Made by a program: the position numbers and the translations under genes. The notes below the pieces were generated by a model. The model did no database searches. It was not told the DNA's origin and saw only the letters and a list, made by a program, of their open reading frames with translations. Shown here one piece after another: positions 50,468 through 60,172 of a DNA stretch of 64,000 nucleotides. Source of the DNA: Streptomyces curacoi (GTDB lineage: Bacteria; Actinomycetota; Actinomycetes; Streptomycetales; Streptomycetaceae). How positions within the stretch are numbered: position 1 is the stretch's first letter; the number at the start of each line of letters is the position of its first letter. The stretch is from assembly GCF_001513975.1 (NCBI RefSeq), contig NZ_KQ947984.1, forward strand, positions 995,338-1,059,337, given 5' to 3'.

Positions 50468-52336
50468 TTACTTCTTGCCCTTGCCCGACCCCGCGCTGTC
50501 ATCACTGCTCAGTACGGCGATGAAGGCCTCCTGCGGAACCTCCACGGAACCCACCATCTTCATCCGCTTCTTGCCTTCCTTCTGCTTCTCCAGCAGCTTG
50601 CGCTTACGGGAGATGTCACCGCCATAGCACTTGGCGAGGACGTCCTTGCGGATGGCGCGGATGGTCTCGCGGGCGATGACCCGGGAGCCGATGGCGGCCT
50701 GGACGGGCACCTCGAACGCCTGCCGCGGGATCAGCTCCTTGAGCTTGGCGACGAGCCGTACGCCGTACGCGTACGCCTGGTCCTTGTGGGTGATCGCGGA
50801 GAAGGCGTCCACCTTGTCACCGTGGAGCAGGATGTCGACCTTGACCAGGCTGGAGGTCTGCTCGCCGGTGGGCTCGTAGTCGAGCGAGGCGTATCCACGG
50901 GTCTTGGACTTCAGCTGGTCGAAGAAGTCGAAGACGATCTCGGCCAGCGGCAGGGTGTAGCGGATCTCGACCCGGTCCTCGGACAGGTAGTCCATGCCGA
51001 GCAGGGTGCCGCGCCGGGTCTGGCACAGCTCCATGATCGAGCCGATGAACTCGGTCGGCGCGAGGATCGTGGCGCGTACGACGGGCTCGTAGACCTCGTT
51101 GATCTTGCCCTCGGGGAACTCGCTCGGGTTGGTGACGGTGTGCTCGCTGCCGTCCTCCATCACGACCCGGTAGACCACGTTGGGCGCGGTGGCGATCAGG
51201 TCGAGGCCGAACTCGCGCTCCAGCCGCTCACGGATCACGTCGAGGTGCAGCAGGCCGAGGAAGCCGACGCGGAAGCCGAAGCCGAGCGCGGCGGAGGTCT
51301 CCGGCTCGTAGACGAGCGCGGCGTCGTTGAGCTGGAGCTTGTCGAGGGCCTCGCGCAGCTCGGGGTAGTCGGAGCCGTCCAGCGGATACAGGCCGGAGAA
51401 GACCATCGGCTTCGGGTCCTTGTACCCGCCGAGGGCCTCCGTCGCGCCCTTGGCCTGGCTGGTGACGGTGTCACCGACCTTGGACTGGCGGACGTCCTTC
51501 ACACCGGTGATGAGGTACCCCACCTCACCGACGCCGAGGCCGTCGGCGCCCAGCATCTCGGGCGAGTTGGTGCCGATCTCCAGCAGCTCGTGCGTGGCGC
51601 CCGTCGACATCATCCTGATGCGCTCGCGCTTGTTGAGCTGGCCGTCGATGACACGGACGTACGTCACGACGCCACGGTAGGAGTCGTAGACGGAGTCGAA
51701 GATCATCGCGCGGGCGGGGGCGTCCTTGACGCCGACCGGCGCGGGGACCTCCTTGACCACCCTGTCGAGCAGGGCGTCGACGCCGACACCGGTCTTTGCG
51801 GAGACCCGGAGGACGTCGTCGGGCTCGCACCCGACCAGGTTGGCGAGCTCCTCGGCGAACTTCTCGGGCTGCGCGGCCGGCAGGTCGATCTTGTTCAGTA
51901 CGGGGATGATCGTGAGGTCGTTCTCCATCGCCAGGTAGAGGTTGGCGAGGGTCTGGGCCTCGATGCCCTGGGCGGCGTCGACGAGGAGGATGGTCCCCTC
52001 GCAGGCGGCGAGCGACCGCGAGACCTCGTACGTGAAGTCGACGTGCCCCGGGGTGTCGATCATGTTGAGGATGTGCGTGTTGCTCTTGTCGTGGGTCGGA
52101 GCCCACGGCAGACGCACCGCCTGGGACTTGATCGTGATACCGCGCTCACGCTCGATGTCCATCCGGTCGAGGTACTGAGCACGCATCTGCCGCTGCTCGA
52201 CCACACCGGTCAGCTGGAGCATCCGGTCGGCGAGCGTGGACTTGCCGTGGTCGATGTGCGCGATGATGCAGAAATTGCGGATCAGAGCCGGGTCGGTACG
52301 GCTCGGCTCGGGCACATTGTTAGGGGTCGCGGGCAC
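50468..52336 (-). CDS. lepA: Elongation factor 4 (LepA)
   Basis: 622 residues. GTPase motifs [17 protein letters not shown] and NKIDLP, followed by EF-G-like domains and the LepA C-terminal domain ([20 protein letters not shown]). EF4 acts on the ribosome during translation elongation or assembly. I chose GTG 52336 ([16 protein letters not shown]). It is divergent from rpsT, an arrangement common in actinobacteria. Confidence 0.97.
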   Translation of the reverse strand: MPATPNNVPEPSRTDPALIRNFCIIAHIDHGKSTLADRMLQLTGVVEQRQMRAQYLDRMDIERERGITIKSQAVRLPWAPTHDKSNTHILNMIDTPGHVDFTYEVSRSLAACEGTILLVDAAQGIEAQTLANLYLAMENDLTIIPVLNKIDLPAAQPEKFAEELANLVGCEPDDVLRVSAKTGVGVDALLDRVVKEVPAPVGVKDAPARAMIFDSVYDSYRGVVTYVRVIDGQLNKRERIRMMSTGATHELLEIGTNSPEMLGADGLGVGEVGYLITGVKDVRQSKVGDTVTSQAKGATEALGGYKDPKPMVFSGLYPLDGSDYPELREALDKLQLNDAALVYEPETSAALGFGFRVGFLGLLHLDVIRERLEREFGLDLIATAPNVVYRVVMEDGSEHTVTNPSEFPEGKINEVYEPVVRATILAPTEFIGSIMELCQTRRGTLLGMDYLSEDRVEIRYTLPLAEIVFDFFDQLKSKTRGYASLDYEPTGEQTSSLVKVDILLHGDKVDAFSAITHKDQAYAYGVRLVAKLKELIPRQAFEVPVQAAIGSRVIARETIRAIRKDVLAKCYGGDISRKRKLLEKQKEGKKRMKMVGSVEVPQEAFIAVLSSDDSAGSGKGKK

Positions 52337-52425
52337 GCAGGGTCCTGTCTCTTGAGGCGCCTTATGCCTCGGGTCGGATCGATACGTAGCTTCCATGGTC
52401 CCACGGGCGGCGACCCGGGGCTGGT

Positions 52426-52455
52426 TTGGGCCATTCTCCGGGCCACTGGTAGCCT
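52426..52455 (+). promoter_or_regulatory. Probable rpsT promoter
   Basis: TTGGGC (52426-52431) and TAGCCT (52450-52455) are separated by 18 bases, about 125 bases upstream of the rpsT start. The remaining interval to rpsT would be its leader. Confidence 0.5.
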
Positions 52456-52582
52456 GGGTGGCTGTGTCTCATGCCCTCTCAGCGCGAGGCACACCCCAAG
52501 AAAATCACCTGGTACGGGACCCGGAGTCATCCTTGTCCGGAGTCCTCGCGGCCCCGTGCCTGAACCTGAAAAGGCTCAATCA

Positions 52583-52849
52583 GTGGCGAACATCAAGTCC
52601 CAGATCAAGCGGATCAAGACCAACGAGAAGGCTCGGCTGCGCAACAAGGCCGTCAAGTCCTCCCTGAAGACCGCGATCCGCAAGGCCCGTGAGGCCGCTG
52701 CCGCGGGTGACGTCGAGAAGGCCACCGAGCTTCAGCGCGCTGCGGCGCGTGCGCTCGACAAGGCCGTCTCGAAGGGCGTCATCCACAAGAACCAGGCCGC
52801 CAACAAGAAGTCGGCGCTTGCTTCCAAGGTCGCGTCCCTCAAGGGCTGA
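52583..52849 (+). CDS. rpsT: 30S ribosomal protein S20
   Basis: 88 residues beginning [20 protein letters not shown], the standard S20 N-terminus, ending [12 protein letters not shown]. Start is GTG. Its transcript may include a leader from the promoter about 125 bases upstream, and a strong terminator lies 125 bases after the stop. Confidence 0.97.
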   Translation: MANIKSQIKRIKTNEKARLRNKAVKSSLKTAIRKAREAAAAGDVEKATELQRAAARALDKAVSKGVIHKNQAANKKSALASKVASLKG

Positions 52850-52973
52850 CACCTTCCTCTGATCTGATCGCCGGAAGGACCCAGAGCGGGCCCTCTCTCA
52901 TCCGCTCCCGACCGGCACCCGAGTTCGTTCGCGGCCTGCGTTCGCCACGCGGGAACGAGCTCAACGGCTTCAA

Positions 52974-53025
52974 CCGAAGGCCCCGGCACCTCGCCCTTCC
53001 CCAGGGCGGGCGCCGGGGCCTTCGG
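52974..53025 (+). terminator. Strong hairpin terminator downstream of rpsT
   Basis: CCGAAGGCCCCGGC (52974-52987) and GCCGGGGCCTTCGG (53012-53025) are perfect 14-base complements with a 24-base loop. The left arm starts 125 bases after the rpsT stop, and the element also ends 10 bases from the SnoaL-like gene stop, so it may terminate both convergent genes. Confidence 0.8.
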
Positions 53026-53034
53026 CATGCCGGC

Positions 53035-53433
53035 TCACGACCAGAAGTCGTTGACCGCGTCGATGTCCGCGACACACTCGTCGAGATCGGTGATCTTGTC
53101 GCCGACGATCCGGAAGACGATGCCGCCGTCCTCGTCGATGTGCTTGTCGCCGCGGTCAGCGGTGAAGTGGTGCACGGACATGGCGTGCCCGCGGCCGTCG
53201 ACGAATATGTCGCGCAGCTCGACCTGGAACGACCCGTCCGTCTCCGAGTAGAGCCGGCCGTAGTAGCCGTCGAGGATCGAGTCGATGCCCTTGAAGTCCC
53301 CCGACAGCGGGTGGGAGCCGGGTACATGGTGCGTACAGTCCCCGGTCATCATCCCGCGCAGGGTGTCCATGTCTCCGCGCTGGAAGGCCTCGTAGCCCGT
53401 GCGGACGAGAGCTGCGTGCGGGTGTTCAGCCAT
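53035..53433 (-). CDS. SnoaL-like NTF2-fold protein, copy 1
   Basis: 132 residues (MAEHPHAALVRTGYEAFQRG). SnoaL-like pattern: GDMDTLRGMMTGDCTHHVPG, FKGIDSILDGYYG and IVFRIVGDKITDLDECVADI. It shares a common pattern with the adjacent copy 2 from end to end, including the last residues DFWS. ATG 53433 is preferred because AAGGTGG lies about ten bases upstream; GTG 53445 would add four residues. Confidence 0.85.
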   Translation of the reverse strand: MAEHPHAALVRTGYEAFQRGDMDTLRGMMTGDCTHHVPGSHPLSGDFKGIDSILDGYYGRLYSETDGSFQVELRDIFVDGRGHAMSVHHFTADRGDKHIDEDGGIVFRIVGDKITDLDECVADIDAVNDFWS

Positions 53434-53580
53434 GGCGATCGCCACCTTTCCGCGTTCGGCGGGTACGGCTGATACGCACGATTCTCCTCTTCACCGCAGA
53501 GCGGGCTACTCGATCACCCTCGATCTCCCTCGATCGCCCTCGCTCACCCAGTCAACGCCGTGCGGTCGACGTGCCCGGAC

Positions 53581-53976
53581 TCACGACCAGAAGTCGTCGA
53601 GCGCGTCGAGGTCATGGAAGCACTCGTCGAGATCGGTCGCCTTGTCTCCGACGATCCGGAAGACGATCCCTCCGTCGAGTTCCATGCGCTTGCCCCGGCG
53701 CTCGGCCGTGGAGTGGTGCAGGGACACCGCGTGGCCTCGGCCGTCGACGAGGACCTGCCGAAGCTCCACGTTCAGTGTCCCGTTCGTCTCCTCGAAGATC
53801 CGCCGGAACACATCGAGGACCGCGTCCTGGCCCTTGTAGTCACCCGCGAGCGGGTGAGTACCGGGGAGGTGATACGTGCAGTCCCCGGCCAGAAGCGTGC
53901 GCAGGCTGTCCAGGTCACCGGAGGTGAAGGCCTCGTAGCCCCTGCGGACGAGAGCTGCGTGCGGGTGCTCGGCCAT
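53581..53976 (-). CDS. SnoaL-like NTF2-fold protein, copy 2
   Basis: 131 residues (MAEHPHAALVRRGYEAFTSG), a tandem paralogue of the preceding gene with identical N-terminal and C-terminal residues and similar upstream DNA. SnoaL-type proteins include polyketide cyclases and steroid isomerase relatives; the substrate is unknown. ATG 53976 with GGAAGGGTGG upstream. Confidence 0.85.
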   Translation of the reverse strand: MAEHPHAALVRRGYEAFTSGDLDSLRTLLAGDCTYHLPGTHPLAGDYKGQDAVLDVFRRIFEETNGTLNVELRQVLVDGRGHAVSLHHSTAERRGKRMELDGGIVFRIVGDKATDLDECFHDLDALDDFWS

Positions 53977-54095
53977 GCCGATCGCCACCCTTCCGTCATA
54001 TCCGTCGTGCTCGGCGATTCAGGCTGTACGCACGATTGTCCTCGCGGTCGCCACCATGGCCACTGGATCATGCCCGCCGCGCACCTCGGCGCCGG

Positions 54096-55085
54096 TCAGC
54101 CGCGTCCCCTGGAACGCGCCGCCCGCGCGATGATCACGACCGCCTTCTCCAGGGCGTACTCGGGGTCGTCCCCGCCGCCCTTCACTCCGGCGTCGGCCTC
54201 GGCGACCGCCTGCAGCGCGACCGCCACTCCGTCGGGCGTCCAGCCCCGCATCTGCTGCCGTACGCGGTCGATCTTCCACGGGGGCATGCCCAGCTCGCGA
54301 GCGAGGTCGGCGGGCCGGCCGCCGCGCGCGGAGGACAGCTTCCCGATGGCCCGCACGCCCTGCGCGAGCGCACTGGTGATCATGACGGGCGCCACGCCCG
54401 TCGCCAGCGACCACCGCAGCGCCTCCAGCGCCTCCGCCGCCCGCCCCTCGACCGCCCGGTCGGCCACCGTGAAGCTCGACGCCTCGGCGCGACCGGTGTA
54501 GTACCGCCCGACGACGGCCTCGTCGATGGTTCCCTCGACATCGGCGACCAGCTGACTCACCGCGGACGCCAGCTCCCGCAGATCGCTGCCGATGGCGTCG
54601 ACGAGCGCCTGGCAGGCCTCCGGCGTCGCGGACCGCCCGGTCGCCCGGAACTCGCTCCGCACGAACGCCAGCCGATCCGCCGGCTTGGTCATCTTCGGGC
54701 ACGCCACCTCGCGCGCTCCCGCCTTGCGCGCGGCGTCGAGCAGCTTCTTGCCCTTGGCCCCACCGGCATGCAGCAGCACGAGGGTGATCTCCTCGGCCGG
54801 CGCCCCCAGATACGCCGTCACGTCCTTGACCGTGTCGGCCGACAGGTCCTGCGCATTGCGCACGACCACGACCTTGCGCTCCGCGAACAGCGACGGACTG
54901 GTCAACTCGGCCAGCGTGCCGGGCTGCAACTGCTCCGGGTTCAGGTCCCGCACATCCGTGTCGGCATCGGCGGCCCTGGCGGCGACCACCACCTCCCGCA
55001 CGGCACGATCGAGCAGCAGCTCCTCTTGCCCCACGGCGAGCGTCACGGGAGCGAGGAGGTCGTCATTCGCAGTCTTCCTGGCCAT
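54096..55085 (-). CDS. holA: DNA polymerase III delta subunit
   Basis: 329 residues. Delta clamp-loader pattern: LDRAVREVVVAARAADADTD near the start, SPSLFAERKVVVVRNAQDLS, VVCPKMTKPADRLAFVRSEF-like segment, and the C-terminal collar region (MPPWKIDRVRQQMRGWTPDG). Delta opens the beta clamp. ATG 55085 (MARKTANDD). It is the last gene of the comEA-comEC cluster, 81 bases after the small ORF. Confidence 0.93.
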   Translation of the reverse strand: MARKTANDDLLAPVTLAVGQEELLLDRAVREVVVAARAADADTDVRDLNPEQLQPGTLAELTSPSLFAERKVVVVRNAQDLSADTVKDVTAYLGAPAEEITLVLLHAGGAKGKKLLDAARKAGAREVACPKMTKPADRLAFVRSEFRATGRSATPEACQALVDAIGSDLRELASAVSQLVADVEGTIDEAVVGRYYTGRAEASSFTVADRAVEGRAAEALEALRWSLATGVAPVMITSALAQGVRAIGKLSSARGGRPADLARELGMPPWKIDRVRQQMRGWTPDGVAVALQAVAEADAGVKGGGDDPEYALEKAVVIIARAARSRGRG

Positions 55086-55166
55086 CGCGACAAGCATGGC
55101 ATGGCGGACTGACAACGGGGGCGGGGAGCCGGGGCCGGGCCCCGGGCGCCGTGGACACCGTGTGAG

Positions 55167-55412
55167 CTACGGCTCCTCGCGCCACCCGTCCCACTCCCCC
55201 GCGAACTCGTCCAGCTCCCCCGGGTCGAGCCGCCCCTCCTCGTCCCGCAGCACCACCAGCCACTGCGCGTCCTCGGCGTCGTCCTCGCCGGCCAAGGCGT
55301 CCCGCACCAACCGCGGCTCCTCGTCGATCGGGAACCGCTCCCCGAGCGCCTCGGCCACCTCCTCCGCCGCGTCACGGTCGGGCAGCACCAGCACATGTCT
55401 CACATCACTCAC
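55167..55412 (-). CDS. Small acidic protein of unknown function
   Basis: 81 residues starting GTG (VSDVRHVLVLPDRDAAEEVA), strongly acidic with EDDAEDAQWLVVLRDEEG. The start overlaps the nat stop (GTGA), so it is coupled to nat. No domain recognised. Similar short proteins occur at this position in other Streptomyces as far as I recall. Confidence 0.65.
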   Translation of the reverse strand: MSDVRHVLVLPDRDAAEEVAEALGERFPIDEEPRLVRDALAGEDDAEDAQWLVVLRDEEGRLDPGELDEFAGEWDGWREEP

Positions 55413-56257
55413 GGAGCAATTCTCAGGCACCCGGCATCCCGCACCGTCGGCACCCGGTCCAGCTCGATCCCGAACCGCTCCCGGTACACCGTAAGCACCT
55501 CCTCGTCCGTGCCCAACTCCTCCTTCTTCCGTGTCCCGTCGGCCGCCGTCACCTTGAACGTCCGGCCGCTGAGCGTGATCCGCCCGCCCTCCTCGGTGAC
55601 CCGCGAACACACCAGCGACTGCGTGAAGTGCGAGCCCGGCGAGGTGCTGTGCCACCACGCCCCGGCCGCGAAGTCACCGAGCGCCCGCGGCCTCCGCTCC
55701 AGCCGGTACTCCGGTCTGCCGTCCAGGACGACGTCCAGATCCGCCGCCTCCGCCGCGTCGTGCCCGCCGCGCACCCCGGCCGCGTCCGGCCCGGCCTCGA
55801 CGATCCGGAACACACCGGCCGGATCCATCTGCTCACCCCGCGCCTCGAACGCCAGCGGATAGTGACTGTGCGCCCCGAAACCGACATCGGCCAGCCATGT
55901 GCCCCCGTCCACCGTCCGCACCTCCAGCGCCATGTGGTCGAAGGGGATCCCCAGCCGCCCCTCCGTCCCGTGGACCCGCGCCGCCAGCAGCGTCACATCG
56001 AAGCCAAGCGCGGTGAGCAACGCCCCGAACGCCCCGTTCAGTTCGTAGCAGAACCCACCCCGCCTTGCCCCCACCACCTTGTCCAGCAACCGCTTCTCCG
56101 CCAGGACGATCTCCTCGCCGAGGTGGATCGACAGGTTCTCGAAGGGCACGGTCTGCAGATGGCGCAGATGCAGCTCGCGCAGCACGTCCACGGTGGGCCA
56201 CGCCGGGTGCTCGACCCCCAGGCGACGGAGATAGGCATCGACCTCAACGGAATCCAT
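55409..56257 (-). CDS. nat: Arylamine N-acetyltransferase
   Basis: 282 residues. Catalytic triad: cysteine in RRGGFCYELNGAF, histidine in PFDHMALEV and aspartate in WLADVGFGAHS. It transfers acetyl from acetyl-CoA to arylamines or hydrazines. It starts four bases after the comEC stop and overlaps the following small ORF, so it lies inside the competence-type cluster without an obvious functional link. Confidence 0.94.
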   Translation of the reverse strand: MDSVEVDAYLRRLGVEHPAWPTVDVLRELHLRHLQTVPFENLSIHLGEEIVLAEKRLLDKVVGARRGGFCYELNGAFGALLTALGFDVTLLAARVHGTEGRLGIPFDHMALEVRTVDGGTWLADVGFGAHSHYPLAFEARGEQMDPAGVFRIVEAGPDAAGVRGGHDAAEAADLDVVLDGRPEYRLERRPRALGDFAAGAWWHSTSPGSHFTQSLVCSRVTEEGGRITLSGRTFKVTAADGTRKKEELGTDEEVLTVYRERFGIELDRVPTVRDAGCLRIAP

Positions 56258-56261
56258 GACC

Positions 56262-58934
56262 TCAGTCTCCCGCCACCCGCAGCTCCGCGCCCGCGCCCGC
56301 GACGGCCAGCGCCCCGTCCCGGTCCGTGCGCAGCACCACCGCGCCCTGCGCCCGCAGCGCCGCGACCGTACTGGGGGCCGGGTGTCCGTACGGGTTGTCC
56401 GCGCCGGCACTGATCAACGCCAGCCGTGGCGCCGCCCGGCGTATCAGCTCCGGGTCCTGGTACGCCGAGCCGTGATGGGCGACTTTGAGGGCGTCCACGC
56501 CGGCCAGCAGCGCCCCCGCCGGTGATCTCAACAGGGCCTGCTGAGCGGGGGGTTCGAGGTCTCCGAGCAGCAGCAGCCGCAGCCCGGCCGACCGGACCAG
56601 CAGGGTGACACTGGCGTCGTTCGGACCGTCCGGGGCCGGTGCCGGGTGGGGCGGCGGCCACAGCACCTGCCAGCTCAGCGCCCCGGTACGCCGCTCCTCC
56701 CCGGCGGCGGCCCGCGTCAGGGGAATGCGCCGCGCGGTCGCCTCCCTGCGCACGAACTCCACCTGTCCCTCGGGCTCCTCGTGCCCGGTCGTCTCGATGG
56801 CGCCCACCGCGCGGCCCCGCAGGACGCCGGGCAGGCCCGCCACATGATCGGCGTGGAAGTGGGTCAGCACGACGAGCGGGATCCTCGTGATGCCGAGCGT
56901 GCGCAGGCACCGGTCGACCAGCGTCGGATCGGGTCCGGCGTCCACGACCACCCCCGTCCCCTCGCCCGCCGCGAGCACCGTCGCGTCGCCCTGCCCCACG
57001 TCGCACATGGCGAACCGCCACCCGGGCGGCGGCCACCCCGTGACCACCCTGGTCAGCGGCGGCGGCTGCACCACCACCAGCAGGAGCAGCACCCCGCAGA
57101 CAGCACACCACCAGGGGTGGCGCAGCAGGCGCCGACCGGCGAGCAGGCCGACCACCGTGGCGAGGGCGAGCAGCGCCGCTCCGGTCCAACTGCCGGGCCA
57201 GTCCACACCGGCCCCGGGCAGGGCGGCTCCCGTACGGGCGATGTCCGCGATCCACCCGGCCGGCCAACTCGCGCACCAGGCGAGCGCCTTGGCCACCGGC
57301 ATCGCGAGCGGTGCCGTCGCCAGCGCCGCGAAGCCCAGGACCGTGGCCGGCGCGATCGCGAACTCCGCGAGCAGATTGCACGGGACCGCCACCAGACTCA
57401 CCCGAGCCGACAGCACCGCCACGACCGGCGCGCACACCGCCTGCGCGGCAGCCGCGGCCGCCAGCGCCTCGGCCAACCGCGGAGGCACCCGGCGCCGCCG
57501 CAACGCCGCGCTCCACCGGGGCGCAAGGGTGAGCAGGGCGCCCGTCGCCAGGACGGAGAGCAGAAAGCCGTAGCTGCGGGCCAGCCATGGGTCGTACAGC
57601 ACCAGCAGCAGTACGGCCGTCGCCAGCGCCGGGATCAGCGATCTGCGGCGTCCGGTCGCCAGGGCCAGCAGCGCGACCGCGCCGCAGGCCGCGGCCCGCA
57701 GCACACTCGGGTCCGGCCGGCACACGACGACGAACGCGAGGGTGAGCGCACCACCGAGCAGCGCGGTCGACCGGAGGGAGATGCCGAGGCGGGGCGCGAG
57801 GCCACGGCGCTCGGCCAGCTGGGCCAGGCCGGGCGGGCCGAGGAGCAGGGCGAGGATGATCGTGAGGTTGCTGCCGGAGACGGCGAGCGTGTGCGCGAGG
57901 TCGGTCTCCTTGAACGCCTCGTCCAGTTCCGGGGTGATCCGCGAGGTGTCGCCCACGACCAGGCCCGGCAGCAGCGCCCGCGCATCCGCCGGCAGCCCGT
58001 CGGTCGCGTCCCGCAGCCCGGCCCGCAATCGCCCCGCCAGCCGCTGCGCCGCCGACGGCTCCCCCACCACCTCCGGCACCGCCGGGTTCCGCACCCGCAG
58101 CACGGCCGCGATCCGGTCCCCGTCCGCCGACGCGGGCGCCAGCCGCGCGGTCACCCGCAGCCGCGTGGACGGCAGGAGCCCCAGCCAGGGCGAACGCCGA
58201 CCGCCAGCGGACATCGACGCCCGCTCGACGGTCCCGGATGCCCTCTGCCCCACGTCGACGGTCCCGGATGCCCTCTGCCCTGCGTCGACGGGCTCCGCGG
58301 ACCCCGATCCGCCGTCGACGATCATCAGCACCGGCGCCCGCGTCGCCACCGCCGTGCCGTCCGTCCGCTCGACCCGCCGTACGTCAGCGTCGATCAGCAC
58401 GGAGGTCGGCGCCAGGTGATCCCCTGTGACCCGGGGCCGGGTGAGTCGGGGATCGGAGGTGACCTCGACCTCGGCGGTCACGGTGGCGTACCCCCGCGCC
58501 AGCTCGGGCACCGGCCCACGTCGCAGATCGGCTCCGTGCAGCCCGGCGGAGACGGAGGCCGCGGCGACGCAGAGCAGCACAGCGGCGACCGCGGTACGTG
58601 GCCAGGTGAAGCGCGCAGGCACGGGGGCAGACGCAGGCACAGGCACAGAACCCTGCCCCAGCTCAGCCTCCCGGCCCTCAACCCGCCCACCCCGCCGCCC
58701 CAGCAGCGTTAAACCTGCCGCGAGCAGGCAGACGACCACCGCACCGGCCACCCACACCGGTGGTGCGTCCAGGGCCAACGCCGCCGTGGCCCAGGCCGCG
58801 AGCGCGGGTGGGACGAGTCGGAGGTCCGTCGGTCCCTCCTGTCGGGGGTGGGAGGCGCCGAGCCGTCGTCCGGAGGCGGCGTGGACCGCGCTGCGGGGGG
58901 CCACGAGGCCGGGTGTGCGGACGTCGCGGCTCAT
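56262..58934 (-). CDS. comEC: ComEC/Rec2 family DNA-uptake channel protein
   Basis: 890 residues. N-terminal OB-like domain, a central competence membrane domain (LAVSGSNLTIILALLLGPPG, FLLSVLATGALLTLAPRWSA) and a C-terminal metallo-beta-lactamase-like domain (MCDVGQGDATVLAAGEGTGV, VLTHFHADHVAGLPGVLRGR). ComEC conducts single-stranded DNA in competent bacteria. The codon for Leu75 is TTA (58710-58712). A 30-base tandem duplication at 58231-58290 adds ten residues. The start overlaps comEA (ATGA). Confidence 0.94.
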   Translation of the reverse strand: MSRDVRTPGLVAPRSAVHAASGRRLGASHPRQEGPTDLRLVPPALAAWATAALALDAPPVWVAGAVVVCLLAAGLTLLGRRGGRVEGREAELGQGSVPVPASAPVPARFTWPRTAVAAVLLCVAAASVSAGLHGADLRRGPVPELARGYATVTAEVEVTSDPRLTRPRVTGDHLAPTSVLIDADVRRVERTDGTAVATRAPVLMIVDGGSGSAEPVDAGQRASGTVDVGQRASGTVERASMSAGGRRSPWLGLLPSTRLRVTARLAPASADGDRIAAVLRVRNPAVPEVVGEPSAAQRLAGRLRAGLRDATDGLPADARALLPGLVVGDTSRITPELDEAFKETDLAHTLAVSGSNLTIILALLLGPPGLAQLAERRGLAPRLGISLRSTALLGGALTLAFVVVCRPDPSVLRAAACGAVALLALATGRRRSLIPALATAVLLLVLYDPWLARSYGFLLSVLATGALLTLAPRWSAALRRRRVPPRLAEALAAAAAAQAVCAPVVAVLSARVSLVAVPCNLLAEFAIAPATVLGFAALATAPLAMPVAKALAWCASWPAGWIADIARTGAALPGAGVDWPGSWTGAALLALATVVGLLAGRRLLRHPWWCAVCGVLLLLVVVQPPPLTRVVTGWPPPGWRFAMCDVGQGDATVLAAGEGTGVVVDAGPDPTLVDRCLRTLGITRIPLVVLTHFHADHVAGLPGVLRGRAVGAIETTGHEEPEGQVEFVRREATARRIPLTRAAAGEERRTGALSWQVLWPPPHPAPAPDGPNDASVTLLVRSAGLRLLLLGDLEPPAQQALLRSPAGALLAGVDALKVAHHGSAYQDPELIRRAAPRLALISAGADNPYGHPAPSTVAALRAQGAVVLRTDRDGALAVAGAGAELRVAGD
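58231..58290 (-). repeat. 30-base tandem duplication inside comEC
   Basis: Two copies of GTCCCGGATGCCCTCTGCCC plus ten more bases, at 58231-58260 and 58261-58290, code for VDVGQRASGT-like decapeptides. Confidence 0.8.
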
Positions 58935-60103
58935 GGTCGTACGAGATTCTGCAGATCGGCGAAGCGGCGGTCGCCGATGCCATTGACCTCGCGCAGTTCG
59001 TCCACCGAGCGGAAGCCGCCGTGCTGGGTGCGGTAGTCGATGATGTGCTGGGCCAGCACCGGGCCGACGCCCGGGAGCGTGTCGAGCTGGTCCGCGGTGG
59101 CGGTGTTGAGGGAGACCGGCCCGGCGGGCGCCGCCCCGGCGACCGCCGCACCGCCCGGGACCGTGCCCGCGGCTGTTCCGGGGGCGGGGGTCGGTCCGCC
59201 GACGATCACCTGCTCGCCGTCCACCAGGAACCGGGCCCGGTTGAGGCCGTCGGTTTTCGTGCCAGGCCGTACCCCACCGGCCGCGCGCAGTGCGTCGGCC
59301 ACACGCGAGCCCGCCGGCAGGCGATGGATGCCCGGCTCGCGCACCTTGCCGCTGACGTCCACCACGATCTCCGCCGCGGCCGTGCCCGCAGCACCTGGCG
59401 CACCGGCCGCCGAAGCCCCCGACGCGGCTTCCTCCCCCTGCTGCCCTCCCCCGTACGGGGCCGCCGCCCGCACAACCTCGGGCGCCCGCACGGACTGCGC
59501 CCGGCCGGCCCAGAAGTGCTGCACGGCGAACCCCGCAGCGAGGACGAGCACCACGGTGAGCGCGACCACGCTCCGCCGCTCCAGCCCACACCGCGCCTGC
59601 AACCACACCGGCATCCGCTCCCGCAAAGCCAACCCGGCCCGCGCCCGCCAGTCCCCGGCTCCCGCTTCCCCGGCCCCGGCCCCGGCACTGGACCTGAACC
59701 CAGCCCCAGTCCCAGCCTCGACCGCAGCCCCAGCCTCAGCCTCAAGCGCAGCCCTAGCCCCAGCCCCGCCCTCGCCCCCGAAGTCAGCCCCATGACCGCC
59801 CCCGTCGGCCGCACCGGCTCCGGGCATGTCCGCGCTCAGCGGCGCATCCGGGCCCCGGGACCAGTCGGCGCGCCGGTCATCCGCCGCCCGACCGGGCGGC
59901 CCCGCTCCCGACTCCCGCCACTCCCCGGCCCGTTCGGCGAAAATCACCTCCGCCCGGCGTCGCAGTTCCTCCGCAGACGCATACCGCTGCCGTGCCCGGC
60001 CCCGGACCTGCATGCGTCGGCGGCGGGCGCGGCCGTCGGAGTGGGGGCCGCGGCCCGGGCCGCTGGTTGCCGTCGTGGTGCGTGTGCGTGATCGAAGTGC
60101 CAT
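58931..60103 (-). CDS. comEA: ComEA-type helix-hairpin-helix DNA-binding protein
   Basis: 390 residues. A long low-complexity N-terminus (Ala/Gly/Glu-rich, GGEGGAGARAALEAEAGAAV) precedes one membrane helix (VVALTVVLVLAAGFAVQHFW), an SLBB-like domain (EIVVDVSGKVREPGIHRLPA) and two HhH motifs at the C-terminus (LNTATADQLDTLPGVGPVLA, VDELREVNGIGDRRFADLQN). Binds incoming DNA outside the membrane in competent bacteria. The start is ATG 60103 or GTG 60121. Translationally coupled to comEC. Confidence 0.9.
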   Translation of the reverse strand: MALRSRTRTTTATSGPGRGPHSDGRARRRRMQVRGRARQRYASAEELRRRAEVIFAERAGEWRESGAGPPGRAADDRRADWSRGPDAPLSADMPGAGAADGGGHGADFGGEGGAGARAALEAEAGAAVEAGTGAGFRSSAGAGAGEAGAGDWRARAGLALRERMPVWLQARCGLERRSVVALTVVLVLAAGFAVQHFWAGRAQSVRAPEVVRAAAPYGGGQQGEEAASGASAAGAPGAAGTAAAEIVVDVSGKVREPGIHRLPAGSRVADALRAAGGVRPGTKTDGLNRARFLVDGEQVIVGGPTPAPGTAAGTVPGGAAVAGAAPAGPVSLNTATADQLDTLPGVGPVLAQHIIDYRTQHGGFRSVDELREVNGIGDRRFADLQNLVRP

Positions 60104-60172
60104 GCGACGAGGATCGGACACCTCGGCACACCGGCGATGATCTTGCCCAAATCCCGGGGATTACCACCCAGT

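Noticed and set aside
56646..58712. Long plus-strand frame opposite comEC
   Set aside because: Arg/Gly/Pro-rich with no domain; comEC on the minus strand has all expected motifs.
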